From Lentisphaerota bacterium (GTDB lineage: Bacteria; Verrucomicrobiota; Kiritimatiellia; UBA8416; JAIOPI01), in NCBI GenBank assembly GCA_021413965.1, contig JAIOPI010000028.1, forward strand, positions 62,001 through 126,000: DNA of 64,000 bases, in the 5' to 3' direction. Position numbers and translations under genes: made by a program. Under the pieces are notes generated by a model, which saw only the letters and a program-made list of their open reading frames with translations, did not search any database and was not told where the DNA came from. Shown here piece after piece: positions 9,115-17,254 of the stretch. Position 1 is the stretch's first letter. Every line of letters begins with the position of its first letter.

Positions 9115-11257
9115 CGGGCGGCGCGCTGGTGGCCGGCTGGCGGCTCTGGCGAGTGCGCTCGTCGTGCTGGCCGGCTGCAAGACCGAGTCCGGCAAGCCCC
9201 CTCCCGCGGGAGAGCTTGCCCCGGTGGGCGCGGTGGTGCAGGCTCCGGTTGTGCCGGCGCGCGGCAAGGCGATTGAGCCGAGCGCCACGCGGCCAGTCGA
9301 TTTCGTGGCTTCCCCGCAGGTCGAGGTGTACGGGAACTATCACACGGCGGGCATTGTCGTGGGGCTTCCCGAGGGGATGGCGGCGGACGCCGTTGTCCAG
9401 ATGCGGGCCTGGCTCAACGTGGATGGCCTGTGGAAGGCGGTACAGGATCCCGTGCAGGTCGGCCGGTTCCCCTGGTATGCCTCGAGCCTCTTCTGGTTGA
9501 AACCCGCCAGCACGTATCAGGTGAAGGTCGAGGTAATCGGCAGGGGCGATCAAACGCTGGCGACGTGGTATGGCGAGGGGACGACGCGGGAGGAGCCCGT
9601 CCTGCACGAAGGGACTCGGAGCCTGTACGTGTCGTTGAGCGGGGACGACTCCCATCCCGGCACCATCGCACAGCCTTTCAGGACGGTTGCGCACGCGTTT
9701 GCCACGGTGCGCCCCGGTGAGTCCATCGTGATCCGTGGCGGCACGTACTACGAGGGCGATCTGGTGATGTCCGGCAAGGCCCGGCCGACCGAGCCCATCG
9801 TCATTCAGGCCTACCCGGGTGAGCGGGTGATCCTCAATGGAGCCAATCCGGACGCGCTGGATCCGGCGGCATGGACGCGCGAAGCGGATGGGACCCTGAG
9901 CTACCCCTGTGCGGCAGACTATGTCACCGCGTGTGTGGAAGATCTGACGACGGGGCGGATGATCCGGCTGTTCGCGGTGCGAACGCGGGAAGAATTTACG
10001 ACGCGTCGCCTGGCCAACTGCAACCCGGACATTTCGCTGAGCGGGGCGTTCGATCAGAACGGCATCGAAGGCGCGACGTACCTGGACGGGGCGCGCGTGC
10101 ATGTGGCGCTGCCCGCCGGGCTCACCAAGTATCGGCTGCTGTTGGGGGCACACAACCGGGGTATCGAGTTGGACCGGTGGCGCCATGTCCAGATTTCCGG
10201 AATTGAATTCAGTCATTACGGGATGGGCTTGCCAAACACGGGCATCATGCTGCGCCATGCCTCGGATATCCTGATCGAGAACTGCCGCTTTGCGTACGAC
10301 GACTGCCAGATCTATCTGAAGGGCGAGTCCGACCGCGTGACGATCCAGAACTGCGAGTTCATCGATGCCATTCTGGATTGGCCGTTTGGTTACATGAAGA
10401 TCTGTGGTGCGGGTGCGCCTTTCGAGGGCGGGGCCGTGAATGTGGACGCCAATTACTCCGGCCGCGGGCTGGTCTTTCGGCGCAATCACATCTCCGGCAT
10501 TTTCGATGGCGTGCATCTCACCCCGTGGTTGCATGACGAGGCACGGACCCAGGAAACGGATTTCTACGAGAATACGGTGGAGGGGTGCATTGACGATTTC
10601 ATGGAATTGGATGGGTTTGCGCGCAACGTGCGCGTGTTCGACAACTACATGAACCGGTCGCTATCGGGAATCTCGCTGGCGCAGGCGCTGGATGGGCCGA
10701 CCTACCTCATTTACAACGTGCTGGCAAACTGCGGGATGGTGACGGCGGCCACACGTGAAGGCAATTATGGGTACCCATTCAAGACCAACGGCGGCCCGGA
10801 TGTGGAAGCGGGCACCGGGCGGGTCTATTTCTACCACAACACGGCGTATACGGAGGACCCGGAGAGCCGGGCCATGCTGGTGAAGGTGGCCAAATGGCGC
10901 AACCTGACGTTTCGCAACAACATCTGGTGTGGCCAGAAACTTGGCGCGGAATTCTGGCGGCCGGACATTTCGCCGATGGATTTTGATTTCGACAACCTGT
11001 ATGTCGCGAACACCAATGCCCCCTTGGTTCTGCAGCAGTATCACACGGAGTATCACTCTCTCGCCTCGGTTCAGCGCCAGTTCGGCTGGCTCCAGCATGG
11101 CCTGAGTGCCGATCCGCGGCTGTCGGCGCCGGGCGCCGGCAATTACAGTTTGAGCGCCGACAGCCCCTGCATCGATGCCGGGACGCCGGTCTCCGGGATT
11201 AATGACGGCCGCACGGCCGGGGCGGCCCCTGATCTGGGCGCCTACGAGGCACGGTAA
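9101..11257 (+). CDS. secreted right-handed parallel beta-helix lipoprotein, paralogue 2 of 3
   Basis: This 718-residue paralogue begins at ATG 9101, overlapping the end of paralogue 1 by 14 bases, so the two are translated from one message and probably coupled. The signal peptide ends in a clear lipobox, LAGC. The order of parts equals paralogue 1: short linker, shared domain with VEVYGNYHTAGIVVGLPEG, beta-helix opening LYVSLSGDDSHPGTIAQPF, and the C-terminal SPCIDAG...GAYEAR. It is closer to paralogue 3 than to 1: both share REGNYGYPFKTNGGP and the block NNIWCG..xGAxFWRPxISPMDF, which paralogue 1 lacks or alters. That suggests a later second duplication. No catalytic residues can be assigned with confidence. 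An extracellular role on a polysaccharide is inference from the fold. Confidence 0.85.
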   Translation: MSHANGRRAGGRLAALASALVVLAGCKTESGKPPPAGELAPVGAVVQAPVVPARGKAIEPSATRPVDFVASPQVEVYGNYHTAGIVVGLPEGMAADAVVQMRAWLNVDGLWKAVQDPVQVGRFPWYASSLFWLKPASTYQVKVEVIGRGDQTLATWYGEGTTREEPVLHEGTRSLYVSLSGDDSHPGTIAQPFRTVAHAFATVRPGESIVIRGGTYYEGDLVMSGKARPTEPIVIQAYPGERVILNGANPDALDPAAWTREADGTLSYPCAADYVTACVEDLTTGRMIRLFAVRTREEFTTRRLANCNPDISLSGAFDQNGIEGATYLDGARVHVALPAGLTKYRLLLGAHNRGIELDRWRHVQISGIEFSHYGMGLPNTGIMLRHASDILIENCRFAYDDCQIYLKGESDRVTIQNCEFIDAILDWPFGYMKICGAGAPFEGGAVNVDANYSGRGLVFRRNHISGIFDGVHLTPWLHDEARTQETDFYENTVEGCIDDFMELDGFARNVRVFDNYMNRSLSGISLAQALDGPTYLIYNVLANCGMVTAATREGNYGYPFKTNGGPDVEAGTGRVYFYHNTAYTEDPESRAMLVKVAKWRNLTFRNNIWCGQKLGAEFWRPDISPMDFDFDNLYVANTNAPLVLQQYHTEYHSLASVQRQFGWLQHGLSADPRLSAPGAGNYSLSADSPCIDAGTPVSGINDGRTAGAAPDLGAYEAR

Positions 11258-11294
11258 TACTGCTAACGGCCGCCCTTAGCTTAAGGAGATCCAC

Positions 11295-13418
11295 ATGGTT
11301 CAGAAACATTTGGCGTCCGTTGCGGCTGTGCTGTTGCTGGGGGCCAGTGCGTGCGTGCGCGAGCAGCAGACCGCGGGCACGCCGGGTGGGGGACAGGCGG
11401 TTCAAGCGTTGACGATGCGAACGGCGGGGCCTGATCTGCCCGCGTTGGCCAACGTGGTGGCACCGTCACATGTGATTCCGGCTGACTTCACAAATTCACC
11501 GCTGGTGGAAGTGTACGGCAATTTCCGGACGGCGGGCATTGTGGTCGGATTGCCGGCGGGGAGCACCGCGAAGGACGTGGGGCACATGCGGGCGTTTCTG
11601 AACATTGGCGGCGCGTGGAGTCGCGTTCAGGACCCGGTGCAGGTCGGCTCGTTCCCCTGGTTTGCCAGTAGCCTGTTCTGGCTCGCACCGGCCAGCACGT
11701 ACCAGGTGAAGGTTGAGGTGTTGGACCCGAGTGGATTTGTCCGTAGCACGGTTTACGGTGAAGGCGCCACGCGCGCGGAACCAAGGATCGACCCGGCGGG
11801 GCCGAGGGTTTTTGTGGCCCCCGACGGGAACGATGCGCATGCGGGGACCTTGGCGCGGCCTTACCGGACCCTGGCACGGGCGCTGTCCGAGGCCAAGGCG
11901 GGGACGACGGTGCTGCTGCGCAAGGGGACGTACTACGAGGGCGGCTTGCGCTTGCCTGTCAGCGGGACGGCGGAGGCCCCGGTGGTGGTGCGGGGCTATC
12001 CAGGTGAACGCGTTGTCGTGAGCGGAGCCGACCCCGGGGCGCTGGATCCGGCCGGGTGGACGAGCGAGGATGGCGGCTTGTACAGTTTTCCAGGCACGGG
12101 AAGCCACACGGGAACGTGTGTGGAGGACTTGAATAGCGGCCGCATGATCCGGCTGTTCGACGTGCCCAGCCTGGACGAACTCAAGGCCGGACGCATCAAC
12201 GGAATCGGGACGTTCGCTGAGCTTGGCATTGCGGGCGGCGCCTATGGCGATGGGACCCGCGTGTACGTCAAGTTGCCGGCAGATTTGACGCACTACCGGA
12301 TGTACATTTCCCGCCAGTCCATGGGGTTGGATCTGACCGGTCGGCAGCATGTGCAGGTGGATGGACTGTCCTTCGATCATTTCGGGCTGGATCAACCCAG
12401 TTGCGCCCTGCATGTGGAGAACGCGTCCGACATCCTGATTCAGCAATGTCAGTTCCGTTACGATGACTGCCAGATCTACGTCAAGGGCACCTCGGCGCGA
12501 CTGACCGTGCAGGACTGTCGCTTTGTCGATGGGATTCTGGACTGGCCGTTCGGCTACCTGAAATCGGGACCCGGCCGCTATTTTGAAGGCGGCGCGGTCG
12601 ACGTGGATGCGTCCTATTCCGGGAGGGGCATGGTGATCCGGCGCAATCACGTCGAGGGCCTGTTCGATGGGATGCATCTCACGCCCTGGACGGTGTGCGA
12701 CGCGCGCACCTCGGAGACGGATTTTTACGAAAATACGATGGACGGGTGTATCGATGACTTCATGGAACTGGACGGATTCTCTCGCAACGTGCGGGTATTC
12801 GACAATTACCTGAGCCGGTCGCTGTCGGGGATATCCCTCGCGCAGGCGCTGGATGGGCCGACGTATATTGCCTACAACGTTCTGGCGAACTGCGGGGACG
12901 TGGCGGCCGCCAAGCGCGAGGGCAACTACGGGTATCCGTTCAAGACCAACGGCGGGCCCTCCATGGAGATTGGCTCGGGGCCGATATACTTCTACCACAA
13001 CACGGCCCACACGCAGGATCCGGAGAGCCGGGCGATGCTGGTGAAACTGGCCAAGTGGCGACTGATCACGATGCGCAACAACATCTGGTGCGGCGAGCAG
13101 ATGGGGGCGGATTTCTGGCGGCCTGCGATTTCGCCGATGGATTTCGACTACGACAACTTGTACGTGGCGGAAACTAACGGGCCGCTGGTGCGAATCGAGT
13201 ATGAACAGCGGGTGAACACGCTGGCGGAGGTGCGCGCGCGGTTTGGCTGGCTGGCGCATGGGCTCAGCGAGGATCCGCGGCTGCGCGAGCCGGCGCAGGG
13301 CGATTACCGGCTGAGCGACGGCAGTCCCTGCATTGATGCGGGCACGCTGGTCGCCGGCATCAACGAAACGCGGATGCGCGGGGCGGCACCGGATCTCGGC
13401 GCCTACGAGGCACGGTAA
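11295..13418 (+). CDS. secreted right-handed parallel beta-helix lipoprotein, paralogue 3 of 3
   Basis: The third paralogue has 707 residues and starts at ATG 11295 behind an AAGGAGA site, 37 bases after paralogue 2. The signal sequence runs to LLLGASAC, where the cysteine is the likely lipidation point although alanine occupies -3. The shared domain reads VEVYGNFRTAGIVVGLPAG, and the beta-helix begins at VFVAPDGNDAHAGTLARPY. The acidic block DGCIDDFMELDGFSRNVRVF is nearly identical to that of paralogue 2 and similar in paralogue 1; such a conserved, charged stretch on a helix face could form a binding or active site. The end is again SPCIDAG...GAYEAR. It converges on the subtilisin gene with a 31-base gap in which I see no clear terminator. 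Confidence 0.85.
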   Translation: MVQKHLASVAAVLLLGASACVREQQTAGTPGGGQAVQALTMRTAGPDLPALANVVAPSHVIPADFTNSPLVEVYGNFRTAGIVVGLPAGSTAKDVGHMRAFLNIGGAWSRVQDPVQVGSFPWFASSLFWLAPASTYQVKVEVLDPSGFVRSTVYGEGATRAEPRIDPAGPRVFVAPDGNDAHAGTLARPYRTLARALSEAKAGTTVLLRKGTYYEGGLRLPVSGTAEAPVVVRGYPGERVVVSGADPGALDPAGWTSEDGGLYSFPGTGSHTGTCVEDLNSGRMIRLFDVPSLDELKAGRINGIGTFAELGIAGGAYGDGTRVYVKLPADLTHYRMYISRQSMGLDLTGRQHVQVDGLSFDHFGLDQPSCALHVENASDILIQQCQFRYDDCQIYVKGTSARLTVQDCRFVDGILDWPFGYLKSGPGRYFEGGAVDVDASYSGRGMVIRRNHVEGLFDGMHLTPWTVCDARTSETDFYENTMDGCIDDFMELDGFSRNVRVFDNYLSRSLSGISLAQALDGPTYIAYNVLANCGDVAAAKREGNYGYPFKTNGGPSMEIGSGPIYFYHNTAHTQDPESRAMLVKLAKWRLITMRNNIWCGEQMGADFWRPAISPMDFDYDNLYVAETNGPLVRIEYEQRVNTLAEVRARFGWLAHGLSEDPRLREPAQGDYRLSDGSPCIDAGTLVAGINETRMRGAAPDLGAYEAR

Positions 13419-13449
13419 GCCGTCGTTTGAACCGGAGGCCTGGCGGCTG

Positions 13450-15024
13450 TTACCTGGCCTTCTGGAACGAGACGGAATCAGATGTGATGAAGGTTCCGTT
13501 CCCGGCAATGGCTTCAATGACCAGGGTGTAGGTGCCCGGCTGCAGGTACGTGGACGGCAGCAGGGCGTAGTATGTGTCGTAGAGAGAGATGAGCTTCTGC
13601 CCGCCGCCGGGCAGGGTCGCTTTGATCCGGTAGAACGTGGCGCCCGCCACGGGATTCCACAGGGCCGCCGGAATGGAACCAGCCGGGACGACGGCGTTCG
13701 GCGCCGGCGTCAGGATTTCCAGCCTATCCACGCGCGGGCGCTGCTTGCCGACGGCGAGCAGCGCATCCAGCCGGCCATACCCGTAGTAGGGATCCCAACC
13801 GGGGGCCCCCAGTTCGATGCAACTGTTCTGGATCATCGAGCGCAATTCCCAGTTGGCAATGCCCGGGTGCATGGCGGCCAGCAGCGCCGCCATGGCGGTG
13901 ACGTGGGGGGTTGCCATCGAGGTCCCGGACCAGCCGTCCCACTCGTAGGCGTTTGGGGGGACGGTCGAGAGTATGTTGACGCCGGGCGCGCACACCTCGA
14001 CGAAGCCATTGTGGGTGGAGAAGTAGGCGATGACGTCGTCGCCGCTGGTGGCTCCGACCGAGATGGTGAACGGGTAGGCGGCGGGATATTCCACGGGGTT
14101 GGCCCCATTGCCGGAATTCCCGGCGGCTGCCACAATCAAGACGTTGTGCTCCCAGGCGTACTTCAGCGCATTGTATTCGGCCATGCTCTTGGCAGCCCCA
14201 CCGAGGCTCATGTTGAGCACCTTGGCGCCATTATCGACGGCGTAGGTGATGCCGTCGACGATATCACTGGTGTAGCCGGTGCCAAGGATGCCTCCGAGCA
14301 CCTTGACGGCCATGATCTTGGTCAGCGGTGCGAAGCCTGAGATCCCCGTCCCGTTGTTCTGTTGTGCGGCGATGGTTCCGGACACGTGGGTGCCATGGCC
14401 TTCCGTGTCGTTCGGAATCGGATCCTGCCCCCGCTGGAGGGGGATGCTGGCATCGCCGGCAAAATCGTAGCCGTTGCGGTCATCCACGTAGCCATTGTGG
14501 TCATCATCGATGTTGTTGCCGGGGATTTCGTCGGTGTTGATCCAGAGCGCGCTGGCCAGATCCGGATGCGCCAGGGTGATGCCCGTGTCGAGGACGCCGA
14601 CGACGACGTTGGTCGAGCCGCGCGTGACGTCCCATGCCTGCGGCATGCGCATATTGAAGACGTCCCACTGCTGGGCCAGCAGTGGATCATTCGAAATGTA
14701 CGATGCGTAGCGGATGTAGTCGGGTTCCGCGTATTCCACCTGGGGATAGCTGGCGAGCAGCCGGGCGAGCAGCCACTCGCTATGGCCGGAGGGAATGCGA
14801 AACCGCTGCGCACCGATGTGCGGCAGGATCCGGTTGAGACGCAGCCCGTGCCGCTCAATGATCCGGTTCACGAGCGTGGTGTCCATGCCTGGGCGAAACT
14901 TCACGAGGACGATACCCGGGGCGCAGGCGTCTGTCTGAGCCTGTACGGCGCCCGCCAGGCAAGAGGCCAGAAGCAGGGCCACTCCAAGTGTGCGTGTGAG
15001 ACGGGCGGGCATTCGTGTTGTCAT
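13450..15024 (-). CDS. secreted S8 family subtilisin-like serine peptidase
   Basis: This exported protease has a Sec signal peptide ending near residue 30 (ASCLAGAVQAQ), a propeptide-like region (about 34-110) with an I9/fervidolysin-type pattern, and a complete S8 catalytic domain. The triad is D146 in VVGVLDTGI, H213 in GHGTHVSGT and S369 in WSGTSMATPH; the oxyanion N303 lies in AAAGNSG. An Asp-rich loop (IDDDHNGYVDD, about 172-182) may bind calcium. The last ~100 residues form a beta-sandwich-like domain after RLEILTPAPN. I place the start at ATG 15024, six bases after a GGAG site and just before the signal peptide; a longer in-frame reading starting at 15081 has no ribosome site. It is transcribed away from the mevalonate operon. 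It is probably a scavenging or processing protease. Confidence 0.93.
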   Translation of the reverse strand: MTTRMPARLTRTLGVALLLASCLAGAVQAQTDACAPGIVLVKFRPGMDTTLVNRIIERHGLRLNRILPHIGAQRFRIPSGHSEWLLARLLASYPQVEYAEPDYIRYASYISNDPLLAQQWDVFNMRMPQAWDVTRGSTNVVVGVLDTGITLAHPDLASALWINTDEIPGNNIDDDHNGYVDDRNGYDFAGDASIPLQRGQDPIPNDTEGHGTHVSGTIAAQQNNGTGISGFAPLTKIMAVKVLGGILGTGYTSDIVDGITYAVDNGAKVLNMSLGGAAKSMAEYNALKYAWEHNVLIVAAAGNSGNGANPVEYPAAYPFTISVGATSGDDVIAYFSTHNGFVEVCAPGVNILSTVPPNAYEWDGWSGTSMATPHVTAMAALLAAMHPGIANWELRSMIQNSCIELGAPGWDPYYGYGRLDALLAVGKQRPRVDRLEILTPAPNAVVPAGSIPAALWNPVAGATFYRIKATLPGGGQKLISLYDTYYALLPSTYLQPGTYTLVIEAIAGNGTFITSDSVSFQKAR

Positions 15025-15044
15025 CAGGTACTCCAATCGTACAA

Positions 15045-15074
15045 ATGGTACGCCTCGCGGCGCGCGGGAGTCAA
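15045..15074 (-). promoter_or_regulatory. candidate promoter for the subtilisin gene
   Basis: On the minus strand TTGACT (15074-15069) and TACCAT (15050-15045) are 18 bases apart, about 20 bases upstream of the chosen ATG. The -35 is a 5/6 match and the -10 a 4/6 match. Read by eye only. Confidence 0.35.
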
Positions 15075-15101
15075 CGGCCATGCGGCGCGGTATTTCGCCT
15101 G

Positions 15102-15130
15102 TTGATTGCCGGGACGTGGCGGGTTATCGT
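15102..15130 (+). promoter_or_regulatory. candidate promoter for the mevalonate operon
   Basis: TTGATT (15102-15107) and TATCGT (15125-15130) are separated by 17 bases and lie about 32 bases upstream of the HMG-CoA reductase GTG. The only other genes nearby are divergent, so the six mevalonate genes and perhaps the mannosidase would be served from here. Read by eye only. Confidence 0.4.
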
Positions 15131-15162
15131 TCGATTCAGGAGTGATCCAGGAAAGGAGCCGC

Positions 15163-16209
15163 GTGACGGAACCGCGTAGTCAGGCCGAGATCCCGATGAA
15201 GCTCATCGGGCCGATCAAGCTTACAGGTCCGGTGGTTGATGGCGAGGTGCGGGTGCCGCTGGCGACGCTCGAGCGACCGCTGTGGCCGTCGACCAATCGA
15301 GGCGCGAAGGTCTCCCGGGCGTGCGGTGGCATCCGCGTGACGATTCTCGACGAGCGCATGGCTCGGTCGCTGCTTTTTGAAGCGGCTGATGCCGGCGAGG
15401 CGTTGCGGGTACGGGAATCGCTCGACCGCCGGCGCGACGAGGTGACCGCCGTCGTGCAGGCATCCACGCGCTTTGGCAAATTTCGCGATATGCACTATCA
15501 GATCCTGGGCCGGATGCTGTTCATCCGCCTTGAGATGCAGACGGGCGACGCCGCGGGCCACAACATGGTCACGCTGGCGGCGGATCGGTTGGCGACGTGG
15601 CTGTCGCGCGAATATCCGGCGCTGGCGTATGTGTCGATCTCGGGAAACTACTGTACGGACAAGAAGGTCTCGGCGGTGAACGGCATTTTGGGGCGAGGGC
15701 GCAGTGCGGTGGCGGAGTTGACCATACCGGCGGACGGCTGTGCCGCCCTGCTGAAGACCACGCCCGCCCGCGTCGTCGATTTGAACATCAAGAAGAACCT
15801 GATCGGCACGATGCTGGCGGGTGGCGTGCGCACCGCCAATGCGCACTACGCGAATATCCTGCTGGGATTCTACCTGGCGACGGGTCAGGACGCCGCGAAT
15901 ATCGTGGAAGGCTCGCAAGGCATCACGTTTGCCGAGGTTCGCGACGGCGGGGCACTGGGCTTTTCGGTCACGCTCCCGAGCATCATCGTGGGGACGGTGG
16001 GCAGCGGCAAGGGGCTGCCCTATGTGCGGGAGAATCTGGAGTTGCTTGGCTGTTCGGCCGAGCGTCCGGCGGGGGAGAATGCGCGGCGCCTGGCCGCCAT
16101 CTGCGCGGCCACGGTGTTGTGTGGCGAGTTGTCCCTGCTGGCGGCCCAGACGAATCCGGGGGAACTCATGCGCGCGCATGAGACCCTTGAGCGGAGGGGG
16201 AATGACTGA
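15163..16209 (+). CDS. mvaA: hydroxymethylglutaryl-CoA reductase, short N-terminus
   Basis: HMG-CoA reductase makes mevalonate from HMG-CoA with two NAD(P)H. The start is GTG 15163 behind an AAAGGAG site, giving 348 residues. The four catalytic residues of the family can be aligned: E37 (VPLATLERPLWPSTNRG, matching the animal PMATTEGCLVASTNRG), K167 in TDKK, D243 in GQDAAN and H339 near the C-terminus. The cofactor segment GDAAGHNMV (128-136) and GTVGSGKGLPYV are present. What is missing is the N-terminal ENVIG dimer/substrate segment: only about 20 residues precede the VPLATLE block, while typical enzymes have 70 or more. It is therefore a divergent, compact class I-like form. Its end overlaps the IPP isomerase start by eight bases. 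Identification rests on motifs and on the operon. Confidence 0.9.
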   Translation: MTEPRSQAEIPMKLIGPIKLTGPVVDGEVRVPLATLERPLWPSTNRGAKVSRACGGIRVTILDERMARSLLFEAADAGEALRVRESLDRRRDEVTAVVQASTRFGKFRDMHYQILGRMLFIRLEMQTGDAAGHNMVTLAADRLATWLSREYPALAYVSISGNYCTDKKVSAVNGILGRGRSAVAELTIPADGCAALLKTTPARVVDLNIKKNLIGTMLAGGVRTANAHYANILLGFYLATGQDAANIVEGSQGITFAEVRDGGALGFSVTLPSIIVGTVGSGKGLPYVRENLELLGCSAERPAGENARRLAAICAATVLCGELSLLAAQTNPGELMRAHETLERRGND

Positions 16210-17254
16210 CCCGGTCAACGACCGCAAGCTGGAGCACATTCGCGTGCTCGAGCAGGACCGCGAGAGCGATCGCCGCAAGTACTACTTCGACCGCATCCGC
16301 CTGAAGCATCGCGCGCTGCCGGAGCGCAGCCTGGCCTCTGTTGATCCCACCATGACGTTCATGGGCAAGCGGCTGTCGTTTCCGCTGCTCATTTCCTGCA
16401 TGACGGGGGGCGACCACGAGGTGCTGCGCACGGTCAACCGCAACCTGGCCATGGCGGCGGAGCGGAGCGGGGTGGCCCTGGGGGTGGGGTCGCAGCGGGT
16501 CATGTTTGCCGTACCGGCTGCGCGCGCGAGTTTCGCACTGCGGTCGGTTGCACCCACGGCGCTGATGTTCGCCAACCTTGGCGCGGTGCAACTGAACTAC
16601 GGGTTTACGCCCGGCATGTGCCGCGAGGCGGTGGATGTGCTGGGGGCTGACGCGCTGTACCTGCATTTGAATCCGCTGCAGGAGGCGGTCCAGGCCGAGG
16701 GCGAGACCGATTTCAGCGGACTGGCCGCCAAGATCGGCCGTGTGGCCGCTGAACTGGGGAAGCCCGTCATTGCGAAGGAAGTCGGGGCCGGGATGGCGCT
16801 GGAAGATGCCCGGCTCCTGGCGGACGCCGGCGTGCGTTTCATCGACGTGGCGGGGGCCGGGGGCACCTCGTGGAGCCGGATCGAGGCACAGCGCCAGCCG
16901 AAATCCGATGGGATGCCGCTAGGTCATGTCTTTCAGGACTGGGGCATTCCAACGCCGCAGGCCTTGCTGGACTTGCAGCCGCTGAGCGATCGCGTGACGC
17001 TGATTGCGTCTGGCGGCATTCGTGACGGCGTGGACATGGTGAAGGCGCTGGCGCTTGGCGCGTCGCTGTGCGGCGTGGCGCGGCCCTTTCTGGCGCCGGC
17101 CATGGAGTCGGCCGAGGCCGTGATGAACGTGATCGCCAGGCTGCGGCGCGAATTCGTCACGGCGCTGTTTCTGCTGGGCGCGGGGAGTGTGCTCGACGTG
17201 CTGGGGAACCCCCGGGTGATTGCGGGGATGCCTGGCGCCGGGGACTGGACATGA
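16202..17254 (+). CDS. fni: type 2 isopentenyl-diphosphate delta-isomerase (FMN-dependent)
   Basis: The type 2 isomerase interconverts IPP and DMAPP using FMN and NADPH. The 350-residue protein starts at ATG 16202 inside the end of the reductase gene. It begins RKLEHIRVLEQDRE, the typical N-terminus of the family, and continues with SFPLLISCMTGG (substrate/FMN region), ALGVGSQRVMF, LHLNPLQEAVQAEGETDF, VIAKEVGAGM, the FMN phosphate-binding end IASGGIRDGVDMVKALALGA and a glycine-rich DVAGAGGTSWSRIE. All the usual blocks are there. The flavin requirement links it loosely to the riboflavin operon 12 kb away. Its stop overlaps the HMG-CoA synthase start by four bases (ATGA), so translation is coupled. 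Confidence in the function is high. Confidence 0.95.
   Translation: MTDPVNDRKLEHIRVLEQDRESDRRKYYFDRIRLKHRALPERSLASVDPTMTFMGKRLSFPLLISCMTGGDHEVLRTVNRNLAMAAERSGVALGVGSQRVMFAVPAARASFALRSVAPTALMFANLGAVQLNYGFTPGMCREAVDVLGADALYLHLNPLQEAVQAEGETDFSGLAAKIGRVAAELGKPVIAKEVGAGMALEDARLLADAGVRFIDVAGAGGTSWSRIEAQRQPKSDGMPLGHVFQDWGIPTPQALLDLQPLSDRVTLIASGGIRDGVDMVKALALGASLCGVARPFLAPAMESAEAVMNVIARLRREFVTALFLLGAGSVLDVLGNPRVIAGMPGAGDWT

Noticed and set aside
6949-13418. Long direct repeats suggesting a mobile element or assembly duplication
   Set aside because: The copies are diverged at the protein level and have individual signal peptides, so they are old paralogues and not an assembly artefact or transposon.
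11496-13517. A 673-residue minus-strand frame opposite the third beta-helix gene (similar ones at 7117-8955 and 9056-10534)
   Set aside because: All are shadows of the beta-helix genes; their mutual similarity follows from the similarity of the sense genes.
15821-17254. Apparent extension of the isomerase frame 127 codons into the reductase gene, suggesting a fusion
   Set aside because: The upstream part is out of frame with the reductase and has no homology; the isomerase start at 16202 fits the family exactly.
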